Below, in pieces: positions 52,201-64,000 of a stretch of 64,000 nucleotides of DNA. Location: NCBI GenBank assembly GCA_051294375.1, contig CM119268.1, positions 22,571,996 through 22,635,995 of the forward strand, given 5' to 3'. This stretch comes from Paraspadella gotoi. Lineage: Eukaryota; Chaetognatha. Both the position numbers and the translations under genes were made by a program. Under the pieces are notes generated by a model. That model saw nothing but the letters and a program-made list of their open reading frames with translations. It searched no databases and was not told the origin of the DNA. Position 1 is the stretch's first letter. Every line of letters starts with the position of its first letter.

Positions 52201-53878
52201 CTCAATATCATTTACATATTGTGGTATTAAATGTAAATGTATCCATTTTCATTTTGGATTTCAATATTAGTTCTGTTTTTCGGATACAGAATAGAGATCT
52301 TTCATTAACTAGTCTCTGAGGCAAATACCTCTGGACGCAAAGTTAATTTAAGGGTTGTCTCTATATTTATAGAAGTCCTTCGAAAATCTGCAATATGTAA
52401 ATGAGAATAAAGACTTTCAAAATAAACTCCTTCACCTATTTTCGTCCGTTGACTTTTTATCGACGAGCAACTTCTGCAGATGATCCTTGATGAGATGATC
52501 GGCGCGGAAGCACTCGCCCGTCTTGACGTCCTTAACCATGAAATCGGCGAAGCGGTCCACGTGACCCGAAGCCTTGAGGACCTGTTCCGGCGTTAGCATG
52601 GAGCACTCCACCTCCAGCATGTGCTCCTCGAGGACGAAGTGACGACGCCATTCGGCCAGGAGGTTCGCCTGAGCGAAGATCGGAATAGAATTATTGGGAC
52701 GAGTAGAAGTGAGAGTTTGACTTTTGATCGCATCACAATCAAAAATTGACACTCATGAAAATAACACAGAATTGTCAGCTTGTCAGCTTATCCCACTGCT
52801 TACATTTCAAAGTTTGGCAGAAATAAGCAAAAGCTCATCATAGTAACGATGTATTTTACGACTGATTAAAACGATTTTTTTTATAGGTTCTTGAAAAATT
52901 CGATCGTGGAGCTTAATTCAAAAATGTTGATTTCCTCGCTGAAAAACATCACGGGGCGAGCAAACTCAAAGCCAATTCCTTCTACGTCCCTTTGCAAGCT
53001 AAGAAGCTCGTTGATATATATTAAAAACTATTTTTTTTACGCTTATTTGACTTCATTTAAAAAATAGTCTATACGGCAACATGTAAATGAGATTAACGGA
53101 TTCACAAGATCGTTAAAGATCTCATAAAATGTCATATTCACAAGTCACCAACTTCTTAAACTTTGCACCAATAAAGGGCTAGCCCTACCATCACCATCAG
53201 CAGCCAACAAACCTTCATGGCGCACCCCATGGGTCCGAAGTCGTACAGTCCGCTGACTCCTCCATAGATGGCGAATGACTGATCGTAGAAGAATCTCTGT
53301 TTGAGGAGATCCTCCATCTTGAGTCGATCAATCGTCTCCTCCTTCGGCGTCAACTCTAACTCTTTCTCCTCCAACGCCTTCTTCCTCGCCTTCAACTCGG
53401 CCACGGCCTTCTTCAAGTCCATCTCGTTATCGCCCACTTCCTTCAGCCGGCGCACCAGGTCGCCCTGCTCCTTGACCCGGGCGCGGAACGGCGCCAACTG
53501 AGCCTCCATGGCGACGACGAAGGAATCGGAGAGTTCGGAGCGATCCACGGGCTGCAGGAAGCGACCCTCGGCGGTCAACGAGTATCTGGCGGAGAGAGCG
53601 GTTCTCTTGCGCGAGAATTTCCCGCTCGTCCAAACTGGGGTGGCGGTGGAGGGTTGAGTGGTGGCGGGGGAAGATGTTTCGTCGGGACTCGACGGAAATG
53701 TTTGAGGCGATGACGAACTCGAGCGAAGAGTTAAGATCGAAGCCGCTTGTCTTTTGTTAACGAATTGACCGACCGTTAGAGGCGCGAAGTCGCCGGAACC
53801 GAATCGAGTACAGATCCTACCGAAAACCGAAATCCTTAATACAGAGACGAGACGAACCATAATCTCGTCTCGCGACAC
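49279..53878 (-). CDS. GARS1: Glycyl-tRNA synthetase with WHEP and internal eEF1B/GST-C-like domain
   Basis: Eight exons, 5' to 3': 53213..53878, 52436..52668, 51709..51987, 51371..51644, 50291..51110, 49900..50156, 49456..49680, 49279..49365 (946 residues; human about 739). The enzyme charges tRNA-Gly. Seen are a basic Ser/Arg-rich N-terminus like a mitochondrial presequence; a WHEP domain ([13 protein letters not shown] to [10 protein letters not shown]); the class II core ([67 protein letters not shown]); and the anticodon-binding domain ([17 protein letters not shown]). Exon 5 carries an extra ~130 residues with a GST-C-like domain (see 50442..50645). An internal Met at [13 protein letters not shown] could start the cytosolic form, as in other animals. 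All phases agree. Confidence 0.96.
50442..50645 (-). other. eEF1B-type GST-C-like domain inside glycyl-tRNA synthetase
   Basis: Within exon 5, residues about 640-707 of the protein read [20 protein letters not shown], then [10 protein letters not shown], then a Pro-rich turn, then [15 protein letters not shown] and EALPG. This follows the pattern of the N-terminal GST-C-like domain of eEF1B beta/delta: SYxEGxxPxQxDxxxF, a PP turn, RWxxHIxS and LPG. The exon is open from conserved GlyRS sequence on one side ([20 protein letters not shown]) through this domain to the donor that joins [13 protein letters not shown], so it is neither a separate gene nor a chimeric assembly join. It replaces the short insert found here in human GlyRS. 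Such domains dock synthetases and eEF1 subunits to each other; binding by this one is inference. Confidence 0.82.
51190..51305 (-). repeat. Truncated SINE copy, inverted (GlyRS intron 4)
   Basis: The reverse complement contains gcaagacttaaagctgc, tcactgctgtccgtcctcagc and cctcccgttgccataaa, all shared with the copy at 31.55 kb. An internal part is missing. Confidence 0.7.
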
Positions 53879-54100
53879 ATGAGCGGTCGGACTGCGGCGA
53901 GATCACGAGATCACGAGTATAAATAAAATTAAATTCGGATGTGAATATAACATTTTCGATTGACATTCGAACAAACGCGAGCTATCGAGTTTCGCAACCT
54001 TAACGTTCACGTTAAATTAATAACGACGCAGATAATGTATAAAAATGTATTTCATTTAAGAAACAAGATTTAACAAGAAAAATATAAACTTAACGATCTA

Positions 54101-55204
54101 CTAATTCTCCCCGAAATCGTCAACCTCCAACGCGATTCCCTCTCGATCCACCGCGTCGTCCAAATCGTCGTCGTCGTCTTTTTTCTCTCGATATTCGACG
54201 AAGCTTCCTTCGATGTGGCTCGACTTAAAGGTCGCTCCTAGTCGCGCCGGCGCCGACACATCCTCCAGTCGCAGCCAGGGTCTTTCGGGAACGTCCACCG
54301 ACGCGGCGCCAACGCCCGACGCGCCTTTGAACCTCTCGGCGAGTCGAGAGACGGCGTCGGCGACGACACGATTGTCTCTCGACGCCTTCAGCTTCTTCTG
54401 CAGCTCGAGCGACTCGGCGAGGGAGACCAGCGCCGTCGTCCGATCGGAAGTCGACGGCGGATGAAGACAGTCTTCGGGAGGTGTGAGCGAAGACTCGCGA
54501 GAGGCGGGGCGGGCGGCGGCGAGGCGGACGATGGCTTCCGGTTTAGGGAGAACTTTGGGATCGGTAGATTTAAGAGGCACGTTGGGTTTGAAGCGGACCG
54601 TCGACGGCGCGAGTTGGCGTGTCTCCGCGAAGATCTCGCGCAAGACGTTGCGTCGCTCGTCGACGTCGTCATCGGGCAACGCCGCGGCGGCGGGCGGCGA
54701 GGATTTGGCGGCGACTCGATCCGCTTTGAATTTCGAGACGCGGACGATGGGTTTGGCGAAGTCGGTGTTTGTTCGAGAATCAGCGATTCTAATCGGTTCC
54801 CGCGATCCGTCACTACCTTCCGCTGGTCGCAGTCTTTCGACAATGTCTACGTCTCCCATCAGAGTTCTTTTCTCACCAGACTCTCGAGTCTTAGTTCCAC
54901 TTTCATCGTTAACCGACTTTTTCGTGTCGACCTCCATCGGCGAGACCATAACGCGACTCGAGAATGCCCTCGACAAAGCCTCGACGCCGTTGTTGTCTCC
55001 GTCGTCAAGGGCAACGCCTTTCTTTCTCGCGATTCGCTCCTTCAACGAAGACGCGAACCTAGAGACTTTCTCGCCGCCGTCGGGCAGAGTCCGCACCAAG
55101 TTGCTGTTATTGAGGATGTTCTCTTGTCTCCGTAGCAAGTACTCCAGCTGCTGGAGTGGGGCGGAGTCGAGGTCCTCTAGTTTTCCCTGCTTTTCGTTGT
55201 ACAT
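54101..55204 (-). CDS. POLR2M: POLR2M/Gdown1-like RNA polymerase II subunit (GRINL1A)
   Basis: A single-exon ORF of 367 residues. Near its start LEYLLRRQENILNNSNLVR is followed by TLPDGGEKVSRFASSLKERI, which matches the Gdown1 pattern LxEMLKRQExLLxNxKFICxLPDKGxKI. Further on, SLAESLELQKKLKASRDNRV with VSRLAERFK matches the family's SIEESLALQK...LAERL motif. Gdown1 binds RNA polymerase II, blocks TFIIF and makes the enzyme dependent on Mediator. The middle is low-complexity and the end is acidic (DDDDDLDDAVD). It starts about 1.3 kb upstream of GlyRS on the same strand. Family assignment rests on these two motifs. Confidence 0.75.
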   Translation of the reverse strand: MYNEKQGKLEDLDSAPLQQLEYLLRRQENILNNSNLVRTLPDGGEKVSRFASSLKERIARKKGVALDDGDNNGVEALSRAFSSRVMVSPMEVDTKKSVNDESGTKTRESGEKRTLMGDVDIVERLRPAEGSDGSREPIRIADSRTNTDFAKPIVRVSKFKADRVAAKSSPPAAAALPDDDVDERRNVLREIFAETRQLAPSTVRFKPNVPLKSTDPKVLPKPEAIVRLAAARPASRESSLTPPEDCLHPPSTSDRTTALVSLAESLELQKKLKASRDNRVVADAVSRLAERFKGASGVGAASVDVPERPWLRLEDVSAPARLGATFKSSHIEGSFVEYREKKDDDDDLDDAVDREGIALEVDDFGEN

Positions 55205-61442
<6,238 letters not shown>

Positions 61443-62175
61443 GGTCTACTGATGGGGGAGAAGGGCGTCTCGTCGAGGAGCGATGGTGGCCTGGTGGGAG
61501 GCGGAAGAGAAGAAGTTCGTTTGACGCCAAGAAAGAAAGAAGTCGTCGGTCGAATTGAGTAATAAAAAACGGAATTAACCCGAATCACGTAAAACAATTC
61601 GGTCGAGTCGCAATTAATTTCCCCGAATGTTAATCGAATTAAAGGAAGGAGAGACCGCATGTTGCGAAGTCGAGAGAGAGAAACAAATGGACAACGTTTT
61701 TCGAGAAAGTCACTCGTGAAGGGGGGGGGAGAGAAGAGAACCTCTTTTCAATTCCCCACTTGATTTATTAACTATACTAATTATCGTCCCTCAACCCCCA
61801 AACAAAAAAAGGGGGAACAAAAAAGAAAAAACACCATAAATTAAGACGAAAAATTGGTTCGGTTTAAAAAAAAAAAACAAAACAAAAAAAAAACCGGGAG
61901 AAATACGTCATTCTCCCCGCGAAGTCGTAAAATAAAAGTTCTCGCGAATAACAACCACAACAACAACACCTCTCGGACGGGCCACCCCGAGGCTTTCCCT
62001 CCCGTCACTCTCTCTGGGATCGTAAAAAACAAGGCAGCCTACGATCGAGACCTAAACGAACAAACAATAACAACAACAACGACAAACGAAGAATCAATAA
62101 CAACAACAACGATAAATGAGGGCCCCGATTACCCGAGGGATGAGGGGCGGTCGTAACTTACCATGAACTGGAGAG
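61443..62175 (-). other. Predicted 5' untranslated exon and intron of the FER-like gene
   Basis: On the minus strand a strong donor (ttcatg|gtaagt, near 62160) follows a short leader. A 3' splice site (ccatcag) lies just before the FER start codon at 61440..61442. Together they suggest a leader intron of about 700 bp. This is inferred from splice consensus only. Confidence 0.5.
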
Positions 62176-62212
62176 TTGGTCCCGCGCGTCCCGACGAAGT
62201 TGATCCGAGGGG

Positions 62213-62222
62213 TTTTTATAAG
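62213..62222 (-). promoter_or_regulatory. Candidate TATA box for the FER-like gene
   Basis: The minus strand reads cttataaaaacc about 50 bases upstream of the leader splice donor, so a start site some 30 bases downstream would give a short leader exon. Confidence 0.4.
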
Positions 62223-64000
62223 AGAGTAAGTGAAGACGCGAAGGGGAAAAGTCAAGTTAATTAAAAGGGGAAGAGAAGAGAGGATAAACTATATAAATTC
62301 TCTCTCTCTCTCTTTCTCTCTATCCATCGTTTTCAATCCTTCACTTTTTTTTCTCTCTCTCTCTCTATCGACTGGTTGAACGATAAAACACTACCAGATA
62401 TGTGGGGTATTTTGTCCGAGCGGAGAGAGAGAGAGAGAGAAAAGAGGGCGAGCGGGAGAGAGTTGAGACGATGGAGAGCGAGCGATGGAGAAAGGTGAAT
62501 CGCCGACAAACTAGAGAGAGAGAGGCCGAGAGAGAGAGAGAGAAAAAAAGTCTCGACGCATTTGAGGGACGAATTGAATGATGTATCTTTGTTTCGGTAG
62601 ACGGACGTTGTCCTTCGTTTATAAACGAGAAACAGGCACGCGTGGTGGAGGGGGAGAGGGAGAGAGAGATGATCAGTGACACACTTTACGTGAGATTTGA
62701 ATGACGTGAAGTGAAAAAAATACAGAGGGAGAGAGAAAGAGGGAGGAAAAGTGGCCAAAATCAGATTTTTTAAAAAAAATCTTTGCCCAAGTTTTTTTTA
62801 ATTCTGTGGTTAAACAACGAAGGAAATTCCGTCAATCGTTTTAAAGGCGGCGAGTAGAGTATTTCATCTTTTCAATTTAAGCGCAGATAATCTTCGTCAT
62901 TCCACTATTTCCTTTTCGCCTTTTTTTTTTCTTTCCCAGTTGCGAGAACGAGACAAAAAGTCGTCGAGTTCTCTCTCTCGTTTTGGCATTTAGGGATTGG
63001 CAATTGCCCAGATGGCCAAAGTTATTGCAGATTCGAAGTAATAAAAGCGGGAAAAAGGGGCGGAGGGAAATCTCTTTTTTTTTGGTAGTAAGGCGAGTAG
63101 AAGGAGATGTGTTAGGATGGGGGGGGGGAGGGTCGATGGGGATGTTGAAGAAGACGATGGGGAAATGTTAAAGAGGGCGTTGCGCCGTAGATTTTGCGAG
63201 TTTGTCCTTGAATCGTGACGAGTACGACGTCCGGGCGCCCGATTCCCACGCCCGAGTTGCGCAGCCCCAACGGAAAATGCCCCAACGGAAAATAAGGAAA
63301 CAAATTGTGCGGGAGAGCGATTGCCTTTAAAAGTTGAACGATGCCGAAGAGCGGATGCCAAAGTATTGCAGCTCAAGAAAGAGAGCGAATGCCCAAGAGC
63401 GAATTTTGCCTCATCGATTTTAAAGACGATTTTTTTTATCCGTTGAATGAAATCATTTCGTCGAAGACCCGAGGGGAAAAAAAAACTCTGGCCTACATTT
63501 CCGATTATCGTTTTAAAAATGCAATGATTAAAATTTTTGTTATCGTTTATCATTTATATTTGATATTTGCGTTTCGTTCACTTTTCGCAACGATTCGCGA
63601 GTGGAACATTTCGATAATTTTTTTTCCCTTTTGTATTTTCAATATTCAGTTTTCGTGTGCTCTTATTATTTTTATTATTACTATTATTTTCAAGATTCAG
63701 TTTTCGTGTGCGATTATTTCCGTCGATCGAAAAGTCGAGGGCGAAAATATCCTTTTCGCTCGCGTCGGTCAGAAAGAGAGAGAGAGTGCGCTCTCAATCT
63801 CTCTCTCTCGCTCGCTCTCTTCTTTTTCCAGACACGTGATCGTGACTTTTAATCGATGATCACGTGACCCCTTCCGAACCAAAGAGAAAGAGAGAATTTA
63901 GCGGCGGCGAAGTTGATTCGATTAGCGCCGGTCGGCGGGGGGAAGGAGGAGGATGAGGAGGAGGAGGAAGAGAGGATCGACGTCCTTCGACTAAAAAAGG
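62223..64000. other. Right flank without a recognised gene
   Basis: GA/TC-rich stretches (62299..62330, 62350..62370, 62421..62445, 62510..62550) and A/T-rich DNA. A 17-bp block, attcagttttcgtgtgc, occurs twice near 63645 and 63697. Two cacgtga E-box palindromes lie near 63834 and 63862. Long open frames here are low-complexity and lack motifs. The end (63940..63975) is a GAG-rich stretch. Confidence 0.45.

Noticed and set aside
62990-63553. 187-residue minus-strand ORF in the right flank
   Set aside because: Mixed A/T-rich and low-complexity composition without conserved motifs or splice context.
63830-63870. Promoter with paired E-boxes (cacgtga)
   Set aside because: The palindromes are real but short, recur near 8743 and 56610, and no gene start lies close by in the window.

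Overview
This is a stretch of an animal nuclear genome, most likely an invertebrate. Every recognisable protein is a metazoan one. Genes are split by short GT-AG introns (about 60 bp to 1.6 kb, one of 3.3 kb), and CpG-rich exons sit in A/T-rich introns full of (GA)n, (CGT)n and tRNA-derived repeats. No viral, bacterial or plasmid genes were seen. I cannot name the phylum from sequence alone.

Layout. 0-1.1 kb: start of a CKAP5/XMAP215 microtubule polymerase gene (minus). 2.35-5.7 kb: OSCP1 (plus). 7.07-8.0 kb: a TCF21/musculin-type bHLH gene with several frame breaks (plus). 8.7-9.9 kb: an unrecognised 376-residue low-complexity ORF (minus). 9.9-14 kb: mostly repeats. 14.1-19.3 kb: LARGE xylosyl/glucuronyltransferase (minus), containing an assembly gap flanked by a duplicated exon. 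20.1-23.9 kb: CUEDC1-like CUE protein (minus). 24.7-26.4 kb: unidentified exon-like segments. 27.2-32.4 kb: SON splicing cofactor (minus). 32.8-48.9 kb: INO80 chromatin-remodelling ATPase in 25 exons (minus). One of its introns holds an oppositely transcribed ankyrin/SOCS-box gene, and two others hold hAT-like elements. 49.3-53.9 kb: glycyl-tRNA synthetase (minus). 54.1-55.2 kb: POLR2M/Gdown1 (minus, single exon). 56.7-62.2 kb: FER/FES tyrosine kinase (minus). 62.3-64 kb: no gene seen.

The genes are housekeeping or developmental genes and form no operon. INO80, SON and POLR2M act in transcription and RNA processing. CKAP5 and FER act on the cytoskeleton, and LARGE acts in Golgi glycosylation.

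The most interesting protein is the glycyl-tRNA synthetase. In one uninterrupted exon its catalytic core carries a domain closely resembling the GST-C-like N-terminus of elongation factor eEF1B. I know of no GlyRS with this domain. Other points are a dispersed ~70-bp hairpin repeat carrying an ATTTGCAT octamer, found mainly in introns; three GC-AG introns; (GA)n tracts directly after 5' splice sites; and repeated single-base frame breaks that point to assembly indels. Exon boundaries come from splice consensus, reading-phase arithmetic and remembered family sequences; no alignment was run.
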